Positions 10,851-20,850 of a stretch of 64,000 nt of DNA are shown here, one piece after another (the stretch's first letter is position 1; every line of letters begins with the position of its first letter). The DNA lies in NCBI GenBank assembly GCA_963662155.1, contig OY759261.1, positions 9,829,572 through 9,893,571 on the forward strand, given 5' to 3'. A program made the position numbers and the translations under genes. The notes beneath the pieces were generated by a model. It had not been told where the DNA came from. It saw only the letters and a program-made list of their open reading frames with translations, and made no database searches. Source of the stretch: Lamellibrachia columna (lineage: Eukaryota > Annelida > Polychaeta > Sabellida > Siboglinidae).

Positions 10851-11543
10851 GGGTGTAGGTCAAAAGCCCTCTAGGTCAAAAGCCCCTAGGCCCTAGGTCA
10901 AAAACCCCTAAGTCAAAAGCCCTCACCCCTTACTTTGAAAAAGGTCAAGAGCCCTCACATTGAGATTTGTTATGGAACCAAGTGAATTGTATTAATATGA
11001 TAAATAATTTTAATTCGGTGAATGATATCAAGCAAAATAATACATTTTAGTAATTAATTTGTGCTTTATTATTAGACATTGTATAAGGTGGAAGTGAATC
11101 TCTGTATACCATTCGTAAGGCTACAAAACAGCTACAAGAGAAGCTTGTCAACCTATGCACTGCTTGCCAAAACAAGGAGAAGACCTGGAAGCAAGTCCTG
11201 ACTGGCATTGGACATTGTATAAGATGGAAATTAAGTGAATCTCTATATGCTATATAGTGGTACTGAATGAACATGAAAGTGTATGACTATTATTTGAATC
11301 AATTCATGACTATGAATGTGAATTAATGTACTTTTCAGGTTCAATATACTCCATGGAAATAAATGTTGGTAAATCAAAATGTTTCTGGTCTTTACACTAC
11401 AATGTGGCTATTCAACACAATATATAATAAGACGGCTTTTGACCCAAGGGTAAAATATCAGATAAATATATATAAAATGTGACGTGAGGGCTTTTGACCA
11501 AAGCAAAGGGGCTTCTGACCTAGAGGGCTTTTGGTCGTATCCC
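10851..11543. mobile_element. 693-bp MITE with terminal inverted repeats and 9-bp target duplication
   Basis: The perfect 9-bp duplication GCCGTTTCA flanks it (10842-10850 and 11544-11552). The left end GGGTGTAGGTCAAAAGCCCT pairs with the inverted right end GGGATACGACCAAAAGCCCT and then CTAGGTCARAAGCCCC; over ~36 bp about 7 positions differ. Both termini hold extra copies of GGTCAAAAGCCC-type motifs. Uninterrupted versions of the target sequence exist at 9331 and 27745 (GATGAAATGGCRAAACC), which serve as empty sites. No transposase is encoded. A GG start with a 9-bp duplication fits Merlin- or Mutator-type transposition (inference). Confidence 0.88.
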
Positions 11544-11582
11544 GCCGTTTCATCACCCTTTTGTCCGCTACGGCGCCTAATA

Positions 11583-12971
11583 CGAAACGAGCGAGACACG
11601 CATTTTGTTGAAGTCCCTAGATTCTAATAAAAACGTCCCCGAAGCGACCCGGAACCGCAACAATCACTCCATGGCATGTGCATGCAAGATTGTTTGACTG
11701 CTTAGCTTTAGGAGTGTCGGCCAGTATTCTACACAAGACACGACGCCACAAGACATCTCTAACACGAGTTCAACCGAGGACGAGGTATCAATTTTGTGCA
11801 GCTCGTGTGTAACTCGGTTGACAGTATCATAAGTATGAAGTGCGTGCGTAGGCCGTAGCAATTACAACTATTGCCATTGCCATTTGGCATTGGCATAGCC
11901 ATTACGCAGAATCGTCCGCCCCGCTTTTGAGCAACAGCCAGATAGAAAACATTGTATGGCGATTGACTTTGCCTACATTGGCATGTGTACGTTAACATTT
12001 TCATTTACATGATTATATATTTCATGCGAAGTGATACAATGTAGCAAACTTACAAAAAGCTCTACTTTGCCTTGACTTTGCACGACAAATCGAATCGACA
12101 CGCCGGCGCCGTCTCACGTTCCGTTCGGCTTCCACTAATTTCGCAGTACCGAGAGTACATATATGCGATTTCGCTAATATCATCAACAAATGATGAACGG
12201 CATAGTGTATACTGCATTTAATTAGCGTTTGTTTAATATAATAATTCATGACATAGTGCAAACATGGAGTTTGCGGTATTACCGAGTTTGCTATAAACAT
12301 GAAATAGCCTCGACGCGCTCGTCATCGGCTGGTTCTCGGCCCACCGTGAGGCGCCACTGTTGCGAAACACTCACTGCTTGGGGAGAATGTTCGTGCAATC
12401 ACAACTGAGAAATATATTAACGTGTCTAGTTAATGCGTGGTTTGGTTCATGAAATTAAGTTATTAATAAGTAATATGACACAGCTTGATGCAAAATAAAA
12501 AAGTGGGCTAAAAAGAGTACAAATAAACCATGTTACCGTAAGCCTTTGATGTGATTCGAATCTGCGACAAAAGCTGGCAGAAAGTTATGGTTTGGATAGC
12601 TAAGTAAGAAGGCCTGCATTCGGTCGGGTACATTAGCGGATCGGAGATTTATCGATAGAATATGTTATGCGCTGAATAAAATATGCTGACCAGGGACATT
12701 TACAATATGCTGACCATTGGCATGGTTATATAATATAAAAAATAACCGCTCAGTGTTGAGAGATTGGGCCTACTGGTGGTGCATAATTTATTAATAACAC
12801 GATAGCAGCTGTCCACTAATGGGACTAGTACATGGGCCGATCCACGCTGTGTCCAACAGGTGCCCGGGCAGTCCCCTTTATTCCAAACAGATTTTTTCAT
12901 CGCGTCGACATTAGACAGGTTTCTCTTGTGTAAAATCAACCAAACCTGCACAGACAGCATTTATTGACATG
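11583..12971. other. No recognisable gene
   Basis: Mixed-composition DNA. A short segment near 12160-12190 (GATTTCGCTAATATCATCAACAAATG) resembles one near 6682-6710. No supported ORF, RNA gene or element end. Confidence 0.5.
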
Positions 12972-13000
12972 AGTAGTATGTGTAGAGCACACATACTACT
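12972..13000. repeat. Perfect 12-bp stem hairpin, 5-nt loop
   Basis: AGTAGTATGTGT (12972-12983), loop AGAGC, ACACATACTACT (12989-13000). Confidence 0.85.
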
Positions 13001-13558
13001 GACATGCTAGCAAACCCGTGTGAGAGACAATCGCCTTAAGCTGCAGCCTGTAATAAAGGTGATTGTTCTCTTTGACAAGTAGAATCTTGCCTGGAGGAGC
13101 AACCGTGACGATGTCACCGATCTCGACACTGATGAGAATCACGGTAATTTGAATGTTCTCCTCAACGAGGCGCACTTTGCGACACAATGCATGATATATA
13201 TTACAGAACGAACTGGTTGCCGTCATCGGGGACCAGATCCAGCTGAAGATTAAATGTTCTCCTCAACAGGCGACACAATACATGATAGATATTACAGAAC
13301 GAACTGATTGCCGTCATCGGGGACCAGATCCAGCTTAAGATTAAAATGTCTGAAATGCGATTTTTTTGTATAGTTTTTCTTATACACTTTGTAATGAAAT
13401 TCGGCTTCGACTTCCGAAGTATACATAATCACGTAGTGAACGTGTGCACCGAGGAGGCTTCCGGCTTTCGGCAGTTCTAGTTTCTTCTTCTCCCCAAAAC
13501 GGCAACAGAAGCGCGGAAACATGACCAAATAGTTGGTGTCCGAGACCAGTCGCACCAA
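12996..13558 (-). other. Two short unrecognised minus-strand open frames spanning a local duplication
   Basis: Frames at 13226-12996 (76 residues, containing VEIGDIVTVAPPGKILLV) and 13558-13292 (88 residues, containing LDLVPDDGNQFVL). They share sequence because a ~100-bp segment is tandemly duplicated (13153-13343). I recognise no family. Composition is less biased than the satellite frames, so a degraded gene or a piece of an unknown element is possible, but there is no independent coding evidence. Confidence 0.25.
13153..13343. repeat. ~90-100-bp tandem duplication
   Basis: Both units contain AATGTTCTCCTCAAC, CGACACAA, CATGATA, ATATTACAGAACGAACTG and TGCCGTCATCGGGGACCAGA; the first has a short extra CGCACTTTG segment. 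Confidence 0.9.
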
Positions 13559-13674
13559 TAAGTCGATGGACCTTTGAAGGACAGTGTGGGTTCATTGCTA
13601 CGATGCACTGGAGGTGTTCGCACTTGAATTAGGAAAAGGATAGTGCAATTTGGTTTATATGTTCTACCGTAATT

Positions 13675-13715
13675 CGCACGCACGCACGCACGCACGCACG
13701 CACGAACGCACGCAC
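13675..13715. repeat. (GCAC)n microsatellite
   Basis: About ten CACG/GCAC tetranucleotides with one GAAC interruption. Confidence 0.9.
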
Positions 13716-14482
13716 AGGTGGAAATTTGGATACATAAATGTTCTTCCTCCTGGTGTCCTGTTGGGAAATTGGGCACCCTATTTTCAGGGTCTAGATCCGC
13801 CCATGTAGTGTATATAGCTAATGCGCTAGTGCGACTTGTGGCTCTCTCTACCCGCAACACTCGATCAGCTGTGTTTATGAACAACCTTAGCAGATTCGTT
13901 CGCCAAGTGGAAGCGAGAGCTACAAATAATACTTGGCTGCCTTAGAGAAAAGTAAGAAGGCGAATGTCACCTGGGTGACGATTATTCTGAACTGTGCTGG
14001 ACCGGCCTTTATTACAGCATATGATTATTTCGTTTGGACAGAAGAAGAGACAAGGATTGCCCAGGGAAATTACTCGAGAAATTAGAAAACTACTGTGTCG
14101 TGGTTAATTAGTACTGGTTTTGGAACGCCCAGGGAAAGGAACCGTTTCATGCGATCTCCGTACAACGCCAGCGGTATGTGAATAAGGAAAATCCACCATA
14201 AAACAGAATCCATCATTCAATTTAAGAAGCGTTGTAAAAATGCGTTTCACAAATGTGTTCTTTAAATCCACCATCAGTTAAAGATCGAAATTTCCGCTAT
14301 AAGCCCCACAGTGTGCACAATTGCATGTCAAAATAAATAGAAACTTTGAGAAAAAATTGGCTGATAATGCATTCCATCTACCACATTTGTATAATAATAT
14401 CCACACAAAACGTGATACCCTCGTAATCTTTCATTTCTTAATATTTTAGAAATTTAACGATGATATAAAATATGCCGATTTT
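13716..14482. other. No recognisable gene
   Basis: Unremarkable sequence; the 75-residue plus-strand frame at 13718 has no motif. Confidence 0.5.
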
Positions 14483-14634
14483 ACAACATATATAGAGATC
14501 GTTGTACGTCAGTAAAAGGCAGACAAATAAATCTGAGACATAACGTGTTTAAACGTTTACAACATATATAGAGCTCATTGTACGGCAGTAAAAGGCAGAC
14601 TAATAAGTCTGAGAAATAACGTGTTTAATTGAGA
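14483..14634. repeat. ~75-bp tandem duplication
   Basis: ACAACATATATAGAGNTCNT, GTACGNCAGTAAAAGGCAGA and ATAACGTGTTTAA each occur twice, one unit apart. Confidence 0.85.
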
Positions 14635-14759
14635 CATTTATTGATCTGTCAAATTCCGTTTCATACAATTTCTGGTTGTAAACATACCGCAGCAACAAAG
14701 ACAAAAACGAAGTGTTACAACGTACATGTTGATGTCGATAATTGGGGCATTTTAATTAT

Positions 14760-15269
14760 ACAATACAATACAATACAATACAATAATACTTTATTCGTCC
14801 GACCAGGAAATGACAGTGCCGATTGACACTTACAACACGATAGAAACAAAACCTTGAACATTAGGTCTAGAGTTGGCACATCACATATATACAGTATAAA
14901 TCACAGGTTATTTAATCACAGATTTCTGTCTAATTTAGCGTTATGAATTGAAATGCCAGAGGGTAAGAGAATACTTGTTGCGGTTTTGTCTTGTTGTTAG
15001 GGAGTACAAATCTACTGCTTCTGTGACTGAGCCGTGAATAAAATTCGACATGGATGGGGTGTGAGGGGTCTTGGAGTATTTGACTAGCTTTACGTAACAC
15101 TTTCCCTCGATACAAAAACTGGAAGTTGTCTATCTGTCTACCAACAATACGACTGGCTCTATCTACGACTTCTTCCATCCTCCCTTGATCATGTTTTGAA
15201 ACATTCCCACCGCAACAGGCTGCCCCAAAAGAGATAGTACTGGAAATGACTGCATTACAAAACATCAGA
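14760..15269 (-). mobile_element. Rex1/L2-like LINE, 3' part (downstream of the LINE-A insertion)
   Basis: On the minus strand, LLMFCNAVISSTISFG, AACCGGNVSKHDQGR, ASRIVG and DPSHPIHVEF match the C-terminal region of fish-type Rex1/L2 LINEs, ending near 14930. The 3' UTR ends with GAATAAAGTATTATTG and a short (TTGTA)n tail at about 14760-14785, the microsatellite-type 3' end these elements use instead of poly(A). Its 5' neighbour is LINE-A copy 3, beyond which the same LINE continues at 18251. Clade assignment is from motif recognition only. Confidence 0.85.
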
Positions 15270-15363
15270 AGCAGATTTAACAAGATTCGTCATCCAAGCC
15301 AAAGGCCCAGGTGGCAAGTGGACAAGGAAGCCATCGGCTTATCGAGTCTCCAACAATATTCAT

Positions 15364-16703
15364 CTACGTGTAACCCGCCCTCCTGAGATATATGTCAACC
15401 TTGTTTTTAAACATATTCACGCTGCTAGCAGTTACACAATCCGTAAACAATCTGTTCCATTCATTTCTTGTCCTATGTGAGAACGAGTATTTTCTGATAT
15501 CCAATCTACACTGATTCTTTACTAATTTTACCTCATGTCCTCTAGTTCTACTATCTTTCTTGAGTGAGAAAAACATATTTGTATCAACATTTCCTTATCC
15601 ATTCTATATCTGAAAAAAATCCAATTTGATCTCCTCTTAACCTATTGTCTCTAGAGTTGTTAAACCACATTCTTTCAGACGTTCTTCATAACTAAGGTCT
15701 CTCAGTTCTCAAATAATTTTAGTTGCTCTCCTCCGTATACGTTCAAGCGTATCCATATCCTTCTTACGATATGGTATCCACATTTGTGTACAGTATTTTA
15801 AATGAGGTCTAAATATTGCTTTATACAGAGGTATAATTAGCCTTTTACCTTGTAAGTTGTTTCTCCTAATCAACCCAAGAATTTGATTACCCTTTGAAGC
15901 TGCAATACCACACTGCTCTGAAACTTTCATATCAGCACTTATTGTAACTCCTAATTCCTTTTCTTGTACAGTAGCACCAATAACAGTATCTCCCATATTA
16001 TACTTTATATTCAAGTTCCCGTGTCCTGTATATATGCCTTTACATTTCCCAAAATTGAATAAAATCTGCCATTATTAACTTTTAACTAATTTGTCTAGAT
16101 CGTTTTGTAAATATTGTTTATCACCATCAGCGTTAACCTTTCTAAACACTTTTGTTTCATCCGCAAATGTCAGTACGTTGCTTGTTATATTGTCATCCAA
16201 GTCACTGATATATATTAAGAATAATAAAGGTCCTAGTACTGATCCTTGTGGAACCCCATTCGAAGCTGATTTCCAGTTTGAAACCTCTCCATCTACTACC
16301 ACACGCTGTCTTCTGTCAGTCAGTCATTGTTCTATCCAGTTAATTATGCCATCCCCGATAACATGGGCTTTTAATTTAAGTAGTAATCTTTGATGTGGCA
16401 CTTTGTCAAAAGCTTTCTGAAAATCTAAATAGATAATATCTACTTGTGATCCCTCGTCTATACACTTAGTGATTTCTTCATCATATTTGTTAAGCATGAC
16501 CTCGCTTTTAGGAATCCATGTTGAGATGAATTTAATAATTTAAATCTAACAATGAAGTCCACCATACGTATTTAATTAACCTTTCTAATAATTTACAAAT
16601 CGCTCACTGGTCTGTAATTCTCTGTCTTATTTCTCGAACCTTTTTTTTAATAATGGTATGATGTTTGCTTCTTTCCATTCAAAAGAAGCAACTCCCTCTT
16701 TTA
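15364..16703 (-). pseudogene. LINE-A copy 3 reverse transcriptase remnant
   Basis: Minus-strand frames at 16302-16075, 16014-15709 and 15576-15364 plus frameshifted joins encode IKEGVASFEWKEANIIP, DIIYLDFQKAFDKVPHQRLL (motif A intact), GVPQGSVLGPLLFLIYISDL, motif C FADE, EKELGVTISADMKVSEQC, RPHLKYCTQMWIPYRKKD and the C-terminus ending RAGYT. The second metal-binding Asp of FADD is Glu, and several stops and frameshifts interrupt it, so it is inactive. Confidence 0.88.
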
Positions 16704-16800
16704 TATCCTGTTTCAGATATGTTTTCCGGACATTTTGTTATTGGTTTGACTGTACTAATGGCCTCTTGTCCTCCTTGAGGTACCACTAAGTAAACCCCTT

Positions 16801-18045
16801 CTAGTTTAAACAATGTTTACTACCAAAAATATTTGTTATGCTACCCATGCCACTATCTACTGCTGCTGAGAATTCATCCGCAAATATTGCTGCCCCCTTT
16901 CCACTTACATAAAGCCTATTCCTCATGTACATATCAGCCCTCCCAAAAAACTTCCTCACAAATCCAAAAAACCAACTTCATCTTCCCTACATAACTTCTG
17001 GACTAGCATGTTAATTGCCATCCCCGGGCAATTTCGATATATCTGACCCCTCGTTCCTAGTACTGGTAAAATCCCTGAGAGAATTACCTGCTCAACCCGC
17101 ATCTGCTTTAATGTTCTGACTAACTGCCTGTATTTCATAGCAACGGCAGTTGTACCCCCACTCTCTACGTTATTTGTCCCTACGTGTACTAAAACAGATC
17201 CACCCTTGCCCGAAACCATGATGTGTTCTACCCTCTCATTTATCGCCTCTATTTTGGCCCCGGGCAAGCAAACCACCACGTCATCTCCTTGTTTAAGATT
17301 CTGTCGGTCTTCAAAACTACCGAGTCCCCCACAAACACCCTCGCTCTCTTCCTCACTACCTCACAATAGCTCTTCCGTTGGATCCCTTCCGTCACATTTT
17401 GTCCTACAGCCTTGTCACCTGGCAGACTGTTATCAATCACCCTCTCACCCATCAACCTGTCACGTTTCCCTCCCGTCTCCTGGTTAACTTGCGCTCCCAT
17501 TGCATTCCCTCCTGACGCTTTCCCTCCCGTCTCCCTCACTCCCATCGCCTTCACTCTCGACTCCTTCCCTCCCGTCTCCCCCACTTCCACCTCCTTCGCT
17601 CCAGTTGTCTTTCCTCCCGTTTTTTTCCTTCCCGTTTCCTTTCGTCCCGTCTCCATACGTCCCGTCTCCTTATGTCATATCCCCCTACGACGTGTCACCT
17701 TACCTCCTCTCAGCCTCCTCCCAGGCTGAGGTGAGCTCTCCCTAACATTTCTCTCATCGTCTTCCCCCAATTTATCATCTACTGCCCCCCCCCCCCCCCA
17801 CCGGAACCACTGGCACAACCCACCTTTTCCCTTCCCATCATTGCCATAACGAGCAGCCTCAGCTGTTCCAACTCCACCTCTAGTTCCTTCATCTTCGCAC
17901 ATCCACTACACCCAAAACTAAAACTATCCGCCTGAACCTCAGCGCAGGACTTCTCACACCCGGACTTGACGAAGTCCACCCAGTTGCTGCAACTGCCGCA
18001 TATTAAATGCCTGGTGGCCTTTACCTGCTGTTTGCACGGCGTCAT
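16801..18045 (-). pseudogene. LINE-A ORF1: zinc-finger/coiled-coil protein with SGNH-hydrolase-like domain (frameshifted)
   Basis: Likely start is the ATG at 18045 (MTPCKQQVKATRHLICGSC). The N-terminus has Cys pairs (CGSC, CEKSC, CSGC) as in zinc-binding fingers, then a short coiled coil (KELEVELEQLRLL). A Gly run sits on a 15-nt G tract (C tract 17785-17799 on plus), where the frame shifts. A basic region of degenerate (E)TGGK repeats follows (17656-17440), then an SGNH domain: GDS in VFVGDSVVLKTD, VHVGTNN, LSGILPV. The last block reads RNRLYVSGKGAA where relatives have DGLHLSGKG, so the catalytic Asp/His are lost. A second frameshift lies near 17275; stop at 16803-16801. ORF1 proteins of this type bind the LINE RNA. 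Confidence 0.8.
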
Positions 18046-18250
18046 CACATAATTTATTCTTGATTTGATTGCTTCGTTAGCCTTGAATAAGGCTATTTTT
18101 GTGTTCAAAATTATACTTGAGGCTGGGTTATTTAGGATGTAATTTAATATTGACAATAATATACTTATTAACTATGTCTTTTCTCGTATAAGCCAAAAAA
18201 TGCCTGCCACCTAGCGAGTACGGAGAACCCTATGTAAACAAAACAATGAA

Positions 18251-19012
18251 ATCAGACTCCAAATTTCCCAAATTTTCCCGAGACAGTACATCATTGAATT
18301 TTATTTGTTCATCATGCTCTCAGTGTTCTCGTCCCATTTCAGTTTTGAATGAATAACAATGCCCATGTATTTGTAAGTATCATCTCTCACCACCTCTTCC
18401 CCTTAATACAAACAGTTTTAGGAGGTGTTTTCTTTCGCTTAAAATCAATACATAGTTATTTAGTCTTCGAGACATTTAGCTGCAAAAAAATTTTTTTTTG
18501 TCAGAATCATCATCATTGTTAACCATGCCAACAATGACACTGTCGTTTGCATATTTGACCAGTGGATAGACATTGTCAGTACTTCTGTAGTCAGAAGTGT
18601 AGAGTGTGTACATGAAAGGTGCCAGAATTGTGCTTTGAGGTGCGCCAGTGTTCGTGTGGACGGAAGAAGACCGGATGCCTTCGAGACTGACATACTGACA
18701 TCTGCTAGTTAAGTATCCAAAGATCCATGAAACAAAAGAGGATGGTACATTCATGTCTAAAAGCTTTCGAGCAAAAATATGAGGCTGAATAGTATTAAAA
18801 GCACTGGAGAAATCAAAAACATAAGTCGAATAGTATTGCCTGCCACATATAGAACTGCATCATCGATACATCTGTTTCTCTTATAGGCAAACAGTAATGG
18901 ATCAGTAACAATACAACGGACATTTTATTGAGAAATATTCGCTGATAAGCTTTCATAACAGCTGATGTCAGTGCGACAGGACGGAGCTCACTCATAAACA
19001 ATATAACATATG
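18251..19012 (-). mobile_element. Rex1/L2-like LINE, 5' part of the split copy
   Basis: Minus-strand RT motifs: SELRPVALTSAVMKAYQRI (near 18985), MNVPSSFVSWIFGYLTSRCQ (18754), NTGAPQSTILAP, motif C as KYANDSVIVG (YADD to YAND, catalytic Asp lost), then CIDFKRKKTPPKTV, TYKYMGIV, KLKWDEN and SMMYCLGK up to the LINE-A junction. The 5' boundary is about 19012, inside the RT fingers, so this copy was 5'-truncated before LINE-A split it. Stops and a T9 tract near 18493 disrupt the frame. Confidence 0.85.
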
Positions 19013-19643
19013 TCTTCATCACTTAACCAATGAGAATCGTCGTTGTATAGCTGACTCCGCACTACGAATTGTCGGTCTCAAATATCGACAACGACGTGCG
19101 AACACGTTTGAGTAAATGTATTATATTTCGATGAATCATAGTAAAAGCTATGCATTTAATTTTGGTTCGGCAGAACCGAAGTTAATTGAAAAAAGACATA
19201 TAGATATATTTACAGCCCACCTCTATTTAGTATGCTACAGCGAAAGGGTATTCTTTATTACCAAAGTTACCCGATCTCTCGATCAAAGTATACTATTTCG
19301 ATGAGTTTAAGGGTAGACCTGCGCATTATTTTATTAAACCGGCTGAGCTGTGTAATACTATTCACCCACTACATATATAATATTATGACCATCAACGAAC
19401 CATGATTTGCGCAACATTTATCATGATATGTTTTTGTTACGATATTTTACGCGCACGTGCTCAAGTAAATAATAATAGCGATACTAAACATACACAAGTT
19501 CAAAGGCGCGACAAACCAGAATCGTTCAGCATGATATCATCAACAGTGACACGCAAAAGTCACGCATGCAAACACACATACATATGTTTTGATATAACCA
19601 GGAAAACAATATCCATTTTGCCATCTAATTTACTGAGACTGCA

Positions 19644-19645
<2 letters not shown>
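19013..19645. other. No recognisable gene
   Basis: AT-rich sequence between the LINE and the TA microsatellite; short frames lack motifs. Confidence 0.5.
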
Positions 19646-20013
<368 letters not shown>

Positions 20014-20326
20014 CTAACGTGGTCTTGTTCGTGGATAGTGGAGACGGGAGTGAAGTGGAACCAGCGTCGGACGAAGAAAACAAGAACATCGACGACCATC
20101 ATCGATCAGGGGAAAGAAGACAGCAACAACGTGTTACAGGAAAGAACCAACATCGTGTCAGAGCGTGTCTGCCCTGCAAGAGCTGCAGTAACAGAAGTCT
20201 TTGACCTCGCAGCTGACGGCGCCCATCATTGCCAGTTGAGTCTGATCATGACGATGATTAGGGAATACTATTACCAAAACACTTTCACAGTTTAAACATA
20301 ACAGTCGATTAATATAAAGTGCTTAC
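20014..20326. other. Unique non-repetitive segment between microsatellite and candidate exon
   Basis: Contains a plus-strand open tail ([14 protein letters not shown]...) with no recognisable family. On the minus strand it would be intron 1 of the candidate gene at 20441. A possible acceptor CTTCTGTTACTGCAG (near 20180) leads into a frame that reaches a stop within ~25 codons, so no second exon is called. Confidence 0.3.
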
Positions 20327-20441
20327 CTTCTGAGTTGGTAGCCCAGAAGCAGACCCATGCCAAGAGCAGAACTCGAAGCAGAAGCCCGGGTGGCGGCAGA
20401 GGCGGTGGACGAATCGACTTCTTCGAACAGCGCCGCGGCAT
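20327..20441 (-). CDS. Candidate first exon of a secreted or membrane protein (signal peptide exon)
   Basis: On the minus strand the ATG at 20441 is the first ATG after a plausible TATA/Inr promoter, has A at -3 and an in-frame TGA 12 nt upstream. It encodes ~38 residues: a basic start (MPRRCSKKS), a Pro-rich stretch, then a hydrophobic core GLLLRVLLLAWVCFWA followed by TNSE, which resembles a signal peptide with its cleavage region. The frame then meets a good splice donor, GAAG|GTAAGC, with exon end at 20327 (one base of the next codon). No downstream exon is identifiable in the 300 bp before the TA microsatellite. Alternative: chance open frame. Confidence 0.42.
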
Positions 20442-20532
20442 CTTCGCTCTTCAGCTGGGAAGTTTGCTGCGCAGAGTCTCACAGGATCACTCCTTATGCA
20501 GTCGGATGACAAATCGCCAAACAATGTGTCAC

Positions 20533-20570
20533 TGACTGACGTTCTGACACTGCGGGCGGTATCTTATACC
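20533..20570 (-). promoter_or_regulatory. Possible TATA box and initiator for the 20441 exon
   Basis: GGTATAAGAT at 20570-20561 (minus) lies ~31 nt upstream of an initiator-like TCAGTC (20539-20534), and ~96 nt of leader without ATG precedes the start codon. The spacing is typical of animal core promoters; transcription is not demonstrated. Confidence 0.35.
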
Positions 20571-20748
20571 GTAACATCGCATTGGAATATCAATAAAGGG
20601 CGTCAAGAAGCTACTTGGCATTATGTGATAGGCCATTAACACAAGTGACGTCGACCATTTGCCCAATGAGTAGCTCGTGCTTTATTATCCATTACACATG
20701 TGTGTCAATCAAACCACCGGGAATGCCGCTTTCTCTCTTCAGTGTTTT

Positions 20749-20850
20749 TTTTATCTAAGTGGAGCTTTCGATACAATTGACCACCAAATCCTATTACATA
20801 AACTTGAATTCTATGGAATAAATGGCACTCCACTCAAGCGGTTTAAGAGC
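20749..20850 (+). mobile_element. LINE-C fragment 1 (RT motif A region)
   Basis: [20 protein letters not shown] then GINGTPLKRFK, the motif A region of a jockey/CR1-like RT. It ends abruptly at the duplicated spacer starting ATCTTGCAAGGC (20851). The same segment recurs at 21158 and 26371. Confidence 0.8.

Larger units (their letters stand above)
9331..11580. mobile_element. Inverted-repeat element with TA flanks (about 2.25 kb, nested insertions)
   Basis: The left end TTAGGCGCCGTAGC at 9331 is mirrored by GCTACGGCGCCTAA ending at 11580, and TA precedes and follows (9329-9330; 11581-11582). The arms share GGGTGATGAAA(T/C)GGC, AAAACCTGT and a GTTCTGGCTGCGATATTGAT block (9397-9510 against 10780-10800 inverted). 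GGAAAAACCAGGAAAAACTG at 9595 is mirrored near 10372. The right arm is interrupted by a MITE (10851-11543) and SINE-like sequence. A third copy of the same end starts at 27745, also after TA. There is no transposase ORF, so it looks non-autonomous; a TA target is typical of Tc1/mariner-type elements. Confidence 0.65.
15270..18250 (-). mobile_element. LINE-A copy 3: internally deleted, inserted into the Rex1-like LINE
   Basis: A 2981-bp minus-strand insertion with TCTGAT (ATCAGA on plus) at both edges, 15264-15269 and 18251-18256. In order: ~200-nt 5' leader, ORF1 (18045-16801), a ~100-nt spacer, a jump straight into the RT fingers (near 16703), RT and C-terminal region, and the LINE-A 3' UTR ending AATCTTGTTAAATCTGCT. 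The endonuclease and N-terminal RT are missing. Downstream of the jump it aligns with copy 1. It keeps what looks like the natural 5' end, unlike the truncated copies. Confidence 0.85.

Noticed and set aside
14629..14826. Microsatellite (ACAAT)n as an independent repeat
   Set aside because: Better explained as the 3' tail of the minus-strand Rex1-like LINE, directly after GAATAAAG.
16091..17745. Plus-strand ORFs opposite LINE-A copy 3
   Set aside because: Antisense shadows of ORF1 and RT; the minus-strand frames carry the recognisable motifs.
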